A stretch of DNA of 64,000 nucleotides from Termitomyces sp. T153. Its lineage: Eukaryota > Basidiomycota > Agaricomycetes > Agaricales > Lyophyllaceae. The translations under genes and the position numbers were made by a program. Location of the stretch: positions 124,001 through 188,000 of the forward strand of contig JACKQL020000035.1 of the NCBI GenBank assembly GCA_018296165.2, in the 5' to 3' direction. The notes under the pieces are model-generated. The model did not search any database, had not been told where the DNA came from, and saw only the letters and a program-made list of their open reading frames with translations. Of this stretch, positions 10,696-23,100 are shown piece by piece (position 1 is the stretch's first letter; each line of letters begins with the position of its first letter).

Positions 10696-12034
10696 ATGCA
10701 GTGTCCTGATGCACAGGGTAGAAAAAATTGCACATTGCTTAGTCAGCTGTGGAGATAGGGTAGATACCTCTAATTACCTTTGGGGCATTGGAGTACTTGC
10801 AGTAGAAGTCCCAGACTAGGGCTGGTGCACATACATTGGCCTGTGGTTCTAAAGAGATGTTCTTGATGCCATATCTCTTCCATTTCACCTTGAACTGTAA
10901 CTTCCCCTGGAATATCCTGCTATCCAAAATTTCCTCCACCTCATACTCTTTATCATCATAAGCAGGATTGGTGGTGGTGCCTTTGGGCAGCAGCCAGGAT
11001 AGGGTCTTCTGGAGCTGGGAACAGCTTGACAACATTAAAAACTGGATGCAGTTGACACAGGCCTGCTAGGAGCTTGAGTTGGTATGCTAAAGGCCCTACC
11101 TTCTTCTCCACTACAAAAGGGCCAAGGTGACAATGGGACAGCTTCTGTGATGGCCTTGTTGTCTTTATGTCAGAGCTGTCCAAGTACACACGGGTCTTCA
11201 GGCTTGTATACAGTGGCTGGTGTCTGCTGGCAGTTGTAGTACCATGCTATGTCATCCTTTGCCTTCACCAATGCTGCCTTTGCCTCCTACTGTGCCTTCT
11301 TCATCCTGTACACAAACTTGTTCACTGAGTTGGTTTCTGAGGGACATGCCTGAGGTTCAAATCCCATATAGGAGTGTTTGCCAGTGTCCAGGAAAAATGG
11401 AGTCATCTGAGTGGAAGAATGAATGTGGTTGTTGTACTCAACTCAGCATAGGAGAAGTATGGATTAAAGTTGCCTGCCATGACATTTGAGCCTAGCCTTG
11501 AATCAACCTTTGCACACAATCAGGCTCTAGGTTATTACTAGGCACAGCAATCCAAGGTACCCAAGGTACATTTTAGTCCTGATCCCATAGTCTACCCATT
11601 CTTGATGAAGCTTTGTTCACAATGGCAAGTGCTGGGGGCAGCAAGCAGAAATGCAAAATAGGCATGAGTCAGGGCTCTTATATAGCACCAAATCCATTGT
11701 CATCTTGCATCAGAAATTGTTCACAAAACAGTGGTTACAGGAGTGGCCAGGAGCTTATCCCAGTCATCCTGCCTCTCATTACAAAACAGGTGGAGATACT
11801 GTTCCAGTTCTTGGTTAACACATTCTGTCTGACCATCTGACTGAGGATGATAGGCAGTGGTGGTGTGGAGCTTCACTCCCAGCAGGTGATACAGTTTCCA
11901 AGTGAACTCTATCACAAACTGAGGCCTTGGTCAGAGACATACCCATTAGACAAATCATGGAGCTTCCAAATATTCTTCAAATACAGGCTAGCCACTCTTT
12001 GGGCCAAGCAAATGGTGTGGGTAGGGATAAAGTG

Positions 12035-14141
12035 TGTCAGGTTCCACTGACTATGGGAGCTCAGCTTAACTGGGTGAGTCCTTACTAGGCAGATGCAATG
12101 TCCTGTGCTTATAACCTAGCACTCCAGGGGTGGTTTGGACTTTAGATACTTGCAAGGGGAAGCTAGGGGAAGCAGTCCAAGTAAGTCTGGGGTGGTCTGG
12201 GGAAGTCTAAGACCAAGTATATTAAGCATTAGGCTTGGGCAGGCATTAGGTACAAGTCTGTAAGCAAATGTATGGACTGTGGAGTAAGTGGAGGCTTTGC
12301 AAGTAATGGGAGCAGAGCCAGAGTTTGATGAAGGATCAATCAAGAGTGATGAGTTCTGGAGCTGAGCATAGGGCAAGGTCCAGAGTTATCATATAAATGT
12401 TTGAAAGGTTGTAGCATATGTATGGAGTTTGTAATGATGTCAGAGTTGAGAAGAACTTAGGAATGATAAAGGAAACAGAGACAGACAAGACAAGACAGAA
12501 CTGAAAATGAGATGGATTTGAGACTAAAAATAGAAGTAGAGATGAGACCAGGAAACATAACAGAAAAGAAACACAAGACACAGGTAACCAAGTAAAGTAA
12601 CATCAAGCCTAAAGTAACAGATGTTACTCTATGGCTTATATACTAACTACTGGACCTCCTCTGGGGACTGAGAGTGTGACAGTGGGGCTTGTCAGAGCTA
12701 TGCAGGGTTGATGGGTGTTGGATCTGTTCAGATGTGTCATGACCCACTCCCACACCTCTGCACCTTCCTCTAGGACACCCTGCCCCCCTGGAGTCTCCCC
12801 CAATGCTTCCCCCAACTCATCCCAGCCTTTGTCAACCCATGGCACCCATCCTGGCTAACTCTGACACTTCTTTGGCAAACCTTAACAACCTCCTGGCAAA
12901 CCCTGGCACATTCTCTGAGGGCCTCCTCAGCTCCCCCTCTCACCCACAAGGCCCCTGAGCCTCTCTGACACTTCTCCTGACACAGACAAACATCACTTAA
13001 CCATCACCATGACCCACACAACCACTCCAGAGTTTCCTGACAACTACAGGATAGACTGTGCTCCCATTAGAATATCACTGTAGCCTGCCCTCCAATCAGA
13101 ACTGACACCTGTCAACTCTCTGCAGCTCCAACAAGTCCTGCCATTGCATCTCCAACCCTTGGAAAAGGTCCAGTAGCTAGTATATAAAAATGTAGAGTAG
13201 CATTTGTTACCTTAGTCTTGATATTACATTACCTGGTTACTTGTATCTCATGTTTCTTTCTGTCTCATCTCTGTTTCTCTTCTTAGTCTCAAACCTATTT
13301 CTTTTCCCAGTTCTGTCTTGTCTCACCTTTGTCTTGTCTCAACTGTCTCTGCTTCCTTGATTGTTCCTAAGTTCCCTTCATCTCTGATGTCATTACAAAC
13401 TCTGCACACATGCTACAAACCTTCAAACATTCTTATGACAACTCTGGACCTTGCCCTATGCTTGGCCCTGGAACTCATCACTCTTGATTAATCCTCCATC
13501 AAACTCTGGCTCCACTCCCATCACTCACAAAGCCTCCACTTACCCTACAGCCCATATACTTGCTTACAGACTTGTTCCTGATGCCTGCCTAAGCCCAATG
13601 TTTAATATATTTGGTCTTAAACTTCCCTGGACCACTCCAGACTTGCTTGGACCACTCCCCTTAGCTTCCCCTCACAAGTTCCTACAGTTCACACCAACCC
13701 CAGAGCACTAAGTTATAAGTGCAGGACATTGCATCCACCTAGTAAGGACTTGCCCAGTGTAGCTGAGCCCCCATGGTCAGTGGAACCTGACAAGATAGTG
13801 GGCCATGGTGATATTCCAATGGAAACTGATGGGAATGCAGTCTGCCCATAGTCATCAGAGAGTTCCAGAGTGGTTGTGTAGGTCATAGGGGCAAGCCAAT
13901 GATGTGTGCCTGGGTCAGAAGAGATGTCAGAGGGGGTCAGGGACATGAGGAAAAGAAGGGAGGTGATAGGGCCTGCAGGGAACATGTTGGGGTTTGTTGG
14001 GGAAGTGTTGGATTTAGCCAGAGTGGGTGCTGTGGGTCAACAAAGGTTGGGAAAATTGAGGAGGTGTTGGGGGGGGGGGAACTTTGGGGAAGCAGGGTGG
14101 CTTGAAAAGAGGTCTGAGGGTCCTCAGAGTGGGTCATGACA
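12035..14141 (-). repeat. Solo LTR (C-G family) inside element A integrase, itself interrupted
   Basis: Starts TGTCAGGTTCCACTGAC and ends GGGTCATGACA. It is flanked by AAGTG (12030-12034) and AAGTA (14142-14146), a 5-bp target duplication with one transition. Removing 12735-13797 leaves an LTR of about 1.04 kb. By the orientation established from the polypurine tract and primer site, it points to the minus strand. It splits the integrase of element A exactly. Confidence 0.85.
12735..13792 (+). repeat. Solo LTR inserted in the opposite direction inside the LTR at 12035-14141
   Basis: Starts TGTCATGACCCACTCCC and ends GGAACCTGACA, 1058 bp. It is flanked by AGATG (12730-12734) and AGATA (13793-13797). 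It lies inside the U3-side sequence of an older LTR of the same family but in the other orientation, so the two arms can form a long imperfect palindrome. Confidence 0.85.
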
Positions 14142-15746
14142 AAGTAGGCCCATTTACTATAAAGGTCCACCCTACTATTACAGCATCATACCCATGAGCA
14201 TCTGAGAGTTTGACAATGAAGTCCACTGATGCAATACTCTAGCAAGGGGCTGGAATGGGGAGAGGGTGGAGCTGACCCATGGGTTACTGGTGATAAGGCT
14301 TGGTGTGGAGACAGAGATCACAGTTGCTGATGTAGGTGCTCACATATTGGAATATCTGAGACCACCAGTAGTTTTTGGACACCAGCTCCAGCATCTTCCA
14401 TTTACTAGGATGTCTGATTATACAAGAGTTATGGTGTTGCTCTACAATGCATTGGTGGAGTTCAGAAATGTTAGGCACATAAATGTGCTTTCAAAAGGTT
14501 AGAAGCTCATCCTGAAGACCCTACTAATTTGCATGCACTGACTTGACTCTGCTGGCTCATTGGGCTTGTAGAACTTGGGCAGCTTGGGCAATGGCATCTT
14601 CTTGTGCACCCTCCTGATTTCCTAGTCAAATATCCTTGAGAATGTTTGCCTCATCCCCTTGGACCATAATTCCTTCTATAGCACAAATGGCAAAGAGCTC
14701 TGGCTTAAGGAGGATGATGTTGTCATTATTCCCTGCTTCAGTGCTATGATCAGCATGCCTAGGCAATGTGTCTGGTTTGCCTATGTTCTGTCCAGGTTTG
14801 TGATGCAGTAAGAAGTCAAAGTTGGCTGGATACAGGGACCACTAAGCTTGGTGTCAATTGAGCTTCTTTGCTGTACAGAAGTACTCAAGGTTCTTATGCT
14901 GCCATTCTTCAAAGGACTGAATAATGGCAAGCATTTCCTTGTCATGGATCTCATAGTTCTGTTCTACTGCATTAAGACTCTTGGAGTAGAAGGCTATGAG
15001 ATGCCACTTGCAATCCTTCTTTGACTGCTGGAATGGGACTGCTCCCATAGCAAAGTCAGAGCTATTGGCTTCAACATGGAAGGGAGAGTCATCATTCAGG
15101 AACAAAGGATGATTTTTTAAGTAATAGCTTGCTTGAGGGCACTAAAGGCAGCTTGCTGCAAGGACTCCCACCATCATGCTGTGTCTTTGACAGTGAGGTC
15201 AAAGAGGAAATGAGCATAGTGGAAGAAATCCTATATGAACCTCTGGTAGAAGTTAACAAACCCTAGAAAGGCCCATACTTTCTTCTTGTTCCTTGGCTCA
15301 GGCCACTCTGCTACACCTGTTATCTTAACAGAATTCATCTCTGCCATTCAATGTGAGATGATCAAACCTAGGTACTCAACCTTAGTCTGTTCAAACTCAC
15401 ACTTCTTGGGCTTGAGATAGAGCTGGTGTTGGCAGAGGCATTCCAAGACAATGCATGTGACCCAGCAATGCTCCTCCAAGGTCTTGGTATAGATGAGGAT
15501 ATTGTCAAGATACACAAAACAATACCTTCTGCAATTAGATCATGGAAGATGTCATTCATCATTGTCTAGAAGGTGGCTGGGCTATTGGTGAGACCAAAGA
15601 ATATCACCAGAGGTTCAAAGAGTCTGCAATTGGTTTGGAATGCTGCTTTCCACTCATTTCCTTCTTTGATATGCACATTGTTGTAGCCTTAATGAATGTT
15701 CAACTTGTTGAAGTAGTGTGCACCTTGAAGGTTGTTGACAAGTTTA

Positions 15747-16889
15747 TGTCAAGTTCTGCTGACCACAGGGGCTCAGCTGCACTGGGCAAATCCTTACTAG
15801 GTGGATGTGATTCCCTGCACTGGTAACTGGGCACTCAGAGGAGTTCTAAATGTGGGGGACTTGCAAGGATGAGCAATGGGAAGTGATCCGAGCAAGTCTG
15901 GGGTGGTCTGGAGGAGTGTAGGACAAGTTGCAGGGAAAAGGACAGGCTTGGCGGGGTGTCAGGTACAAGTCTGTAAGCAAGTATTGTAGGTGCAGAGGAA
16001 GCAGAGGCTATGCAAGTGATGGGAGTGGAGCTGGGGCTCGATGAGGGATTGACAGAAGTCAATGGAGTTTGGGGCCAAGCAAGTAGCAAGGTCCAGAGCT
16101 GGTTTAAAGAATGTTTGGGGTTCATAATTGTAAGTGCAGAGTTCATAAAAGCATTAAGGGTTGAAAAGGACTGGAGCACAATGAAGAGAACAAATCAAAT
16201 GAGACAAGATGGAGCTGAATGGAATGAGGCGGAGTCAAGGCAAGATTGAGACAAGAACAGAGATAGATTCAGGCAGAGATATGAAATAATAATGAGGATG
16301 ATAACAGAATGGAGACAAGACAAGACCAGGAGACTGAGAGTAGAGGAAACATAACACAGGACACAAAACACAAGAAAGAAACAATCAGACCATAGGTAAC
16401 ATTAAGCAATAGGTAATATCAAGACTAGAGTACAAGGAGCTACTCTATGACTTATATACTGGCTACTGCAGTGCTCCAGGGGACAGCAGGTATGGCAGCA
16501 GGGCTTGGCAGAGCTCAGTGGAATTGATGGGTGTCAGTTGTGATCTGAGGGCAGGCCATGTTGATATCTTGATAGGATCAGTTGGGAATGCAGGCTGTCC
16601 TGAGGTTGTTGTGATACTCCAGAGTAGATTGGGGGGAACTAGAGTGATGAGTTGATGATGTGTGATGGAGTCAGGAACAGTGGGGGATGGTTCCAGGGGA
16701 GCCAGAGGAAGTGTTAGCAGCTGCAGAGAAGTTGTTGGAGTTGGCCAGGGGGCTGTCAGAGTTAGCTAGAGAAGTGTTGGAGTTAGCTGGAGTGGGCACA
16801 GAGGGTAGACAATGGTTTGGGGAGGTCAATGGGGTGTTGGGGGAGGCTCTGGGAATGATGTGCAGGGGTCTAGGGAGTGGGTTGTGACA
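15747..16889 (-). repeat. Solo LTR (C-G family) inside the RT of element A
   Basis: Starts TGTCAAGTTCTGCTGACC and ends GGGTTGTGACA, 1143 bp, flanked by a perfect 5-bp duplication GTTTA (15742-15746 and 16890-16894). Joining the flanks restores the RT segment LVNNLQGAHYFN of element A. Confidence 0.9.
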
Positions 16890-17097
16890 GTTTAGAGATG
16901 AGCAGTAAGGGAAAGTAATTCTTCACTGTCATTGCATTTAAGACTCAATAGTCCTGAACCAGACAAAGAGACCCATTCTGCTTGACAAGGGAGGCTACTG
17001 GGGACTTAAGGGTTGTATCTGACCAGAGCTAAGATTCTCTTGCAGAAACATATCCAGCTCATCCTGCTCATAGGGCACAAGCAGATAGACTTTGCAG

Positions 17098-18035
17098 TGT
17101 CAGGTTCTGCTGATGATGGGAGCTCAGCTACACTGGCGAGTCCTTACTAGGCAGACACAATGTCCTGCACTTATAACCAAGCATCTGGTATTGGCATGGA
17201 GGGACTTGTGAGGGGGAGCTAGGGGGCAGTCCAAGCAAGTCCAAAGTGGCTTGGGGGCATCTAAGACCAAGTATACTAGTTGTTGAACCTGGACAGGTGC
17301 CGGAGCAAGTTTGTGGGTGTGCAATTAGAATGCAGGGTAAGCAGAGGCTTTGTGGTTGATGGGAGCGGAGCTGGAGTTTGACAGGAGATTGCCAAGATGT
17401 GAGGGGTTCCTGGGCCGAGTGGGAGCAAGGTCCAGGGTTGTCATAGGAATGTTTGGGTCGTAGCACACATGCAGAGTTTGTACTGTCATTGGAGATGAAA
17501 GGAACTTAGGAAGACAAAGGAACTATACACAGTCAAGACGAGGCAAGATGAGACAGAGAACAGAGATAGATTCAAAACTAAAAATAGAGACAGTGATGAG
17601 ATGAAAGACAAGACATAGGAAACTAGTAAATGCAATATCAAGACTAAAGTACTAGGAGTTCCTCTACAACTTATATACTTACTACTGGGTGGCTCTGGAG
17701 GGCAGAGGATAGGGCAGTGGGCTTGATGGAACTGTGCGGAGTCAATGGTTGTCAGGTGCAATCTTGGAACGGGCCGTAGTGACATTCTGATGGGATCAGT
17801 TGGGAAGCGGATTGTTCTGGGGTCAGGGAAAGCCTTGGAAGTCCAGGGGAATTTAGGGGTGCATCAACTGCTGCAGAGAAGGCATTGGAGTTGATCAAGG
17901 AGCTGTCAGGGTCTGCCAAGGAAGTGTCGGAGTTGCCCAAAGTGAGTGTGGAGGGTGGGCAAGGGTTGGGGAGTTTGGCAGAGCATTGGGGGGGAACTGG
18001 GGGCAGTGTTGGGGTCTAGGGAGTGGGTCATGACA
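17098..18035 (-). repeat. 3' LTR of element C
   Basis: Runs TGTCAGGTTCTGCTGATG to GGGTCATGACA, 938 bp, with the family's TGTCA/TGACA ends. It is shorter than the 1.06-1.15 kb of other copies, through internal deletion. Confidence 0.85.
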
Positions 18036-18051
18036 TCACCCCCCCTTCAGC
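18036..18051 (-). other. Polypurine tract of element C
   Basis: Minus strand GCTGAAGGGGGGGTGA, directly before the 3' LTR. The same tract is present at the matching place in D (33122-33137), E (51915-51930) and F (36584-36599). This fixes the coding direction of the family. Confidence 0.85.
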
Positions 18052-18115
18052 ATTGAGACCCTCGAGATATGGGGTACAGTTTGGGGATCGGTAGGGCATG
18101 GGAATCGAAGTCAAG

Positions 18116-18127
18116 CAATATTGATCA
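18116..18127 (+). promoter_or_regulatory. Conserved AATATTGATCA motif upstream of the antisense gene (copy C)
   Basis: The 11-mer AATATTGATCA lies 117 bases before the antisense-gene ATG. It is unchanged in D (complement at 33046-33056), E (51996-52006) and F (36667-36677), at 117-126 bases from the ATG each time, although the surrounding sequence has decayed. It is inferred to be a promoter or binding site for the antisense gene. Confidence 0.4.
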
Positions 18128-18243
18128 GACCACAGTAGCGGCAGCAGTGTGGGGAATGAAGTCGAAGCATGGCTGCCACTCAAGGGGTTCTTTCCTAGTC
18201 ATTGAAAAGGATCAGATGTACTCTAGGGTTCCCAAACTTTTCC

Positions 18244-19936
18244 AATGTCATCTTCCACATATTCTCCAGCAGCATCTCCCTCCCCATTGGCACATACCTC
18301 GACTTCTTCCTCAGAGGACTCTGAGGGTCGGCGAGACTGTAGGCAGGTGCAGGCAATGTACTGTAGTCATAAGTATCATCTCTTGCTTGTCATGGCCGGA
18401 GTGCTTGAATAGGTCCCATCAGAGTTGTTGGCAGTGGTGGTGGGCCCCTCGGGGCCTATGTCAGGGGAGGTTCCAGCACAGTCAGCAGGGGAAATGGTCC
18501 TCACTTCTTGCTTCAGGTCTGGTATGGTCCTCAGGGTGGTCTGCCCTGTCCCTACAGGGTTGAGAGTCATGCAGGTGGACATGACACCGGAGTACTTTGC
18601 AGAGGCCACGGGGTGAGCAAGAGGTCCCCTGATGTTGGAGTGGTGTTAGGCAGTGGCCCCAGTGCATCATTGACATGTTCCTTCCTTATTGAACTAATCC
18701 ATGTTTCTAGTGTGCATCCTGTACCCGGCAGGGTGAACAGTGCGAGTTTGAGGAGCCTGTGCTGGGAGTGTGGCAGGACACATTAGTGTGTTTCCCATGT
18801 CACTTGCGGCACAAGAAGTGCTCTGTCACTCTGAGTTGGCATGCCACTTGCATTGCAGCAGAACAGGGGTGGGACCACGAGTGGGTTGCAATGCAGTTGG
18901 AGGAGGGTTGGAGGGGTAGGGTCTCAGGGAGGGGTTCCAAGGTAGAGGGGGGAGTTGGCGTGGAGCAGCCCCTGATGAAGATTGGGCCCCTGTGGGGTGG
19001 GCAGAGGGAGGGGCCCCCCGTGATGCACAACAAGGGTAAATGGAGGGTGTTCCCCTTGCTAGAGGCAGGGCCTAGCAAGCGGGCACAGGGGGAGCCAGCA
19101 ATGGTGGGCCCTTCCAGTCCTACTGTGTATTCTCTGACTTCTGGGGCCTTGGTTGAGCAGTCTGTGGGAGGGTCATGGTTAATTGCCAAGGCTTTCCTGT
19201 GGCATTGGGCAGAGGAGTTGGAGAGGTTGTTGGCCACATGCGGGGAGGAAGTCCATAGGGTGGGGCAGGAGAGGGACAGGTTTTGGAGGGAACTGGACAA
19301 GGCTTGGAAGGAATGGGACTTGGTGCATAGGGATAAAGATATTGCTGTGGGGACCACCATGGAGCGACTGTCACAGCTTCAAGAGCTGTGAGCACACATG
19401 AGGCTGTTAGAGGCATGGGCGGAGGCAGTGGGGCAATGATTGGAGGGGTTGGGGACACAGGGGACTCAGCAGGGGCCCAGTGTGGAGGTGACCCGAGCAA
19501 TGGCAGAGAGGGCACAGCAGCGGGAAGAGTGGCTTGCCAATGAGATGGCCTTGGGGCAGCGGGGAGTGCTCTGTAAGTGCTCCCTTCATCTCCTGTTTAC
19601 TATGAGCTGACATTTGATTCCATAGACAGGGCCAGGGAGCATCACATCCTCCTTGACAGAGCATCAGTGGCACTGGAGTCCATTCATGATGGGTTGGCGA
19701 GGATGCCCAGGGATCTCCCACCAGAGTTGGGGCAGGGGGTCATGCAGATGGGGTGTCTGCTGGTGGGATATTAGCAGAGGGCAACAGCAGACCCCAGAGC
19801 GTAGTGGGAGATAGTGGTGGACATGGTAGAGCTGCTCCTAGGGCATCCCAAAGTCCTGGCAATGGTAGTAGTGCAGCTGGAGGTGGATCTGGTGGGAAGG
19901 ATAGCAGAGGTAGATTCAGAGGAGGAGAGGGAGTAG
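18244..19936 (+). pseudogene. Antisense accessory gene of element C: Zn2Cys6-like cluster plus coiled coil
   Basis: Runs opposite to gag-pol, between chromodomain and 3' LTR. ATG at 18244 (MSSSTYSPAASPSPLAH, Ser/Pro-rich, then acidic). After a splice acceptor at 18709-18710, an exon opens with the pattern C-x2-C-x6-C-x15-C-x2-C-x6-C (CASC...QC...CFPC...KKC). This matches the fungal Zn2Cys6 spacing except for a longer central loop. A charged helical stretch follows (ELERLLATCGEEVHRVGQERDRFW). A TGA at 19389-19391 is shared with D and E. The frame continues to WLANEMALGQRGVL and an intron (GTAAGT at 19573, CCATAG before 19627), then REHHILLDRASVAL. Extra stops at 19772 and beyond make this copy defective. 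No characterised family is recognised; the role is unknown. Confidence 0.6.
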
Positions 19937-20179
19937 GGGCTTTCTGGATTTGGGTGTCTCATTGCCCTGTGCTCCCTTATTCCTATATTTTGTATTTGTA
20001 GCCTTATTAACATTAGACTCCCTGCACTTCTGCTGAGCATGAGAAGTTTTCAGAATGAGTGAGGGGCAAAGTAAGTGAAAACATGTAGGGGAGTACTCGC
20101 AGGAGTTGAATTCCTGATAAATTTAGAGGCAGGGGTTACACCCACTGATGCCGTCTGCACTTGCTAGTCTCGGAGGTCC

Positions 20180-23100
20180 CAGAGCTTGGTGGGGTGTTGT
20201 TGATGGAAGTCCCAGAGTTTGTTGGGGGCTCCATTGAGGTTTTTTTGGGGCTCCCACATATCGTCCTCAGGTCTGTAGCCCTTCCAGCGGACTAAGTACT
20301 GGGGTCATCTGCAGACCAAGCAGGAGTCAAGGATCTGGTCAACCTCATAGTGGTACTTGTCCTCGACCTTGATGGGGGGTGGTTGGCTGGGGTGCTGGCT
20401 GGGGAAGGGGTCCAGGGCATGTTTTTCAAGGAGTCAAATGTGGAACATGGGGTGGAGGCCTTTCAAGCCCAGAGATAGGTTGAGTTTATAGGCATGTGTG
20501 AAGACCTTCTGGAGGACTTTGAAAGGACCAAGGCGCTTGTGGTCTAATTTGATGGAGGGCCTCCAAGTCTTGAGGTTGTGTCAATCGAGCCAAACCAAGG
20601 TGCTGGGAGGCCAGTTGGGGGTGGGGTCATGTCAGGCATCAGCATGTTTGGAGTAGGCTTGATTGGCAGTGTTGATCTTGTCCCAGAGAAATTGGTGAAG
20701 GGATCGGAGGTCCTCGGTGACTTTGTGGGTGGTGTGGGAGGGGATGTCCTTCAGGAACAGGGTGAGTCAGGGGTTGTAGCCTTTGTTGGCGTAGAAGGGG
20801 GAGACTCCAGTGGCAGAGTGGGGCATGTTGTTGTAGGTGAATTCAGCAAGGGGGAGTTCTGTGCGCCAGTCATTCTGTAAATAGTTAATGTATAGGTGGA
20901 GATACTGCTCCAGTGTCTGGTTTGCTCATTCTGTTTGTCCATCGGTCTCTGGGTGATAGGCAGTGGAGAGTTGGTTTTGATCTTGAGCGCTCTGCATAGT
21001 GACTGCCAAAAGTGGGATACAAACAAGGGTCCGCAGTCAGAGATGATGTCATCTGGGAGTCCATGCTTGGAGAATACATGTTCAAGAAACAGTTTGGCAA
21101 ACTCCAGAGCATTGTCAGTGGTGTAGCAGGGGATGAAGAGGGCTTGCTTGGTGAGGTGGCAAACAATGACGAGGATTGCATTAAAACCTTCAGAATTGGG
21201 GAGTTTGATGATATGATCCATTGATAGGGAGGACCAGGGGTGGCAGCCAATGAAGAGGGGTTTCAATAATCCGTGGGGGCAGTGATGGGGTACCTTGGCC
21301 TGGAGGCAAGGTTTGCAGGCCCTAATGTATTGTGTGATGTCCTTCTTCATTCCTGGCCAAAAGTAAGTCTGGGAGATGAGTTGAAGGGTCTTACAAATTC
21401 CTGGGTGCCCCTGGAGCTTATGGTCATGGTGCTGCCAGAGTATGTCAAGGCGAATGGACTTGTGGTCCGGAGTGTAAATTCATCCACTCTGGAGCAAGAG
21501 GCAGTGGTCTGGAGACAGTGAAAAGGGGTTCCCAGTGCTCGACTTGTCAGGGTTGTTGCAGGGGTCGTGCTGGGTGAAGAAGGAGTCTGGGGGTGAATTT
21601 CTAATTTGTTGGAGGATTCCTTCTTCATTTAAAATCAGTACAGCATGTAGATGTTTGGGGGGGATTACTACTTGATGGTTGAATGCATTCTGTTTGGTTT
21701 TGAATGACTTTTTCAGGTACATGTCAGATCTTTGAGTGAGAGTGTCAGGCTTTGTGCTGAGTTGCCCGGGGTGGTAGTGGATGGTGAAGTCATACTCCAA
21801 GAGGGTTTCAGACCATCAGGCTTGGTGGCAGCTGAGCTGTTTCATGGTTGTGAAGTATTGCAGATTGTTGTGGTCGGAGTATACTTGGATGCAGTGCGGG
21901 GACCCCTCAAGGTAGGCCTGCCACTGACAGAAGGCTTTGATGATCACAAGGAGTTCTTTGTCATAGATATCATAGTTGAGTTCTGCTGGGATCATTGATT
22001 AGGTGTAGAAGGCAACGGGACAGAGATCTTTGCCCCCCAAGTCTGACTGGGAGAGTATTCTGGCAATAGTGTAGTTGGAGGTGTCGCACTCAAGCATGAT
22101 TGGCAGGGAGGGGTTGAAATGGCAGAGGACCAGAGTGGAGGTGAAGGCCCTCTTCAGGAGGAGGAATACACTCTGGCACTTGCTGTCCCAATCCCAAGGA
22201 GTGTCCTTTCACATGAGTCAGTTGAGGGGTTTGGTGATTCTGGAGTAGTTGTCAATGAAACAGTGATAAAAGTTAGCAAACCCCAGGAATAATTGTACCT
22301 CCTTGATGTTCCATGGCGGAGGCCAGTTGAGTACTGCATCAACCTTGGTGGGGTCCATGCGCATGCCATCGGGGGTGATGATGACTCTGAGATATTTGAC
22401 CTCTGTCATGTGGAAGGAGCATTTCTCAGGTTTGGCATGAAGGTGGTACTCTTGGAGTCATTCTAAAATGCAGCAGACATGCTCTGGATGTTCCCTTGGC
22501 AAATTTGAGTAGATCAGGATGTCATCCAGATATACAATAATGAAAACGTCATTCATGTTATGGAAGATGTCATTCATGAAGTACTGAAAAGTGGTGGGGG
22601 AGTTAGTCATTCTGAAGGGCATTATGAGGTACTCAAAGAAGCCATAGCGGGTGTGAAAGGTGGTTTTCCATCCATGTTCTGGAGCAATCTGGATGTTGTT
22701 GTAGCCAGAGCGGAGGTCTATCTTTGTGTAAATCTTGGCACTGTGGAGACAATCAACAAGGTCTCCAATCAAGGGGAGGGGATACCAGTTCTTTTTGGTG
22801 ACTTTGTTGAGCCCCCAATAATCCACACAGAGTTAGAGGGACCTGTCCTTCTTCTTGGCAAACAGAACTGGAGCGCCAGCAGCAGAGATCAATGGGCATA
22901 TGAAGCCCTTGCTGAGCATGTTGTTGAGGTATTCCTTCAAGGCTTGGAGCTTGACCTCGGACATGTTGTAGATCTTGACAAACAGGGGTGAGGTACCTTC
23001 TTCGAGGTCGATCTTGTGGTTGTAGAAGTGGTGCAGGGGAAGTTCTTTGGCACTCCCTTGAGAGAACACATCAGCAAACTTATGATACTCCGGAGGAACT

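Larger units (their letters stand above)
10739..17097 (-). pseudogene. Pol remnants of element A (RT, RNase H, integrase, chromodomain)
   Basis: RT starts near 17090 (VPYEQDELDMFLQENL; LNAMTVKNYFPL) and continues across the 15747-16889 LTR with 'LVNNLQGAHYFNKLNIH.GYNNVHI' and 'TNSPATFQTMMNDIF'. RNase H is at 15105-14854 (HVEANSSDFAMGAV; YEIHDKEMLAIIQSFEEW). The integrase core 'VDLYSKWAYF' near 14160 is broken by an LTR exactly before 'IPTHTICLAQRVA' near 12010. The integrase C-terminus is 'LGPFVVEKKVGPLAYQLKLLAGLCQLHPVFNVVKL' near 11100. The chromodomain is 'EYEVEEILDSRIFQGKLQFKVKWKRYG' near 10960-10860. The reading frame is interrupted many times, so no protein can be made. Confidence 0.8.

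Noticed and set aside
17098..18035. Reading the family LTR in the plus direction, with the antisense gene as the element's main gene
   Set aside because: Polypurine tract, primer site, TATA box and gag-pol order all agree on the opposite direction, so the plus-strand gene is antisense.
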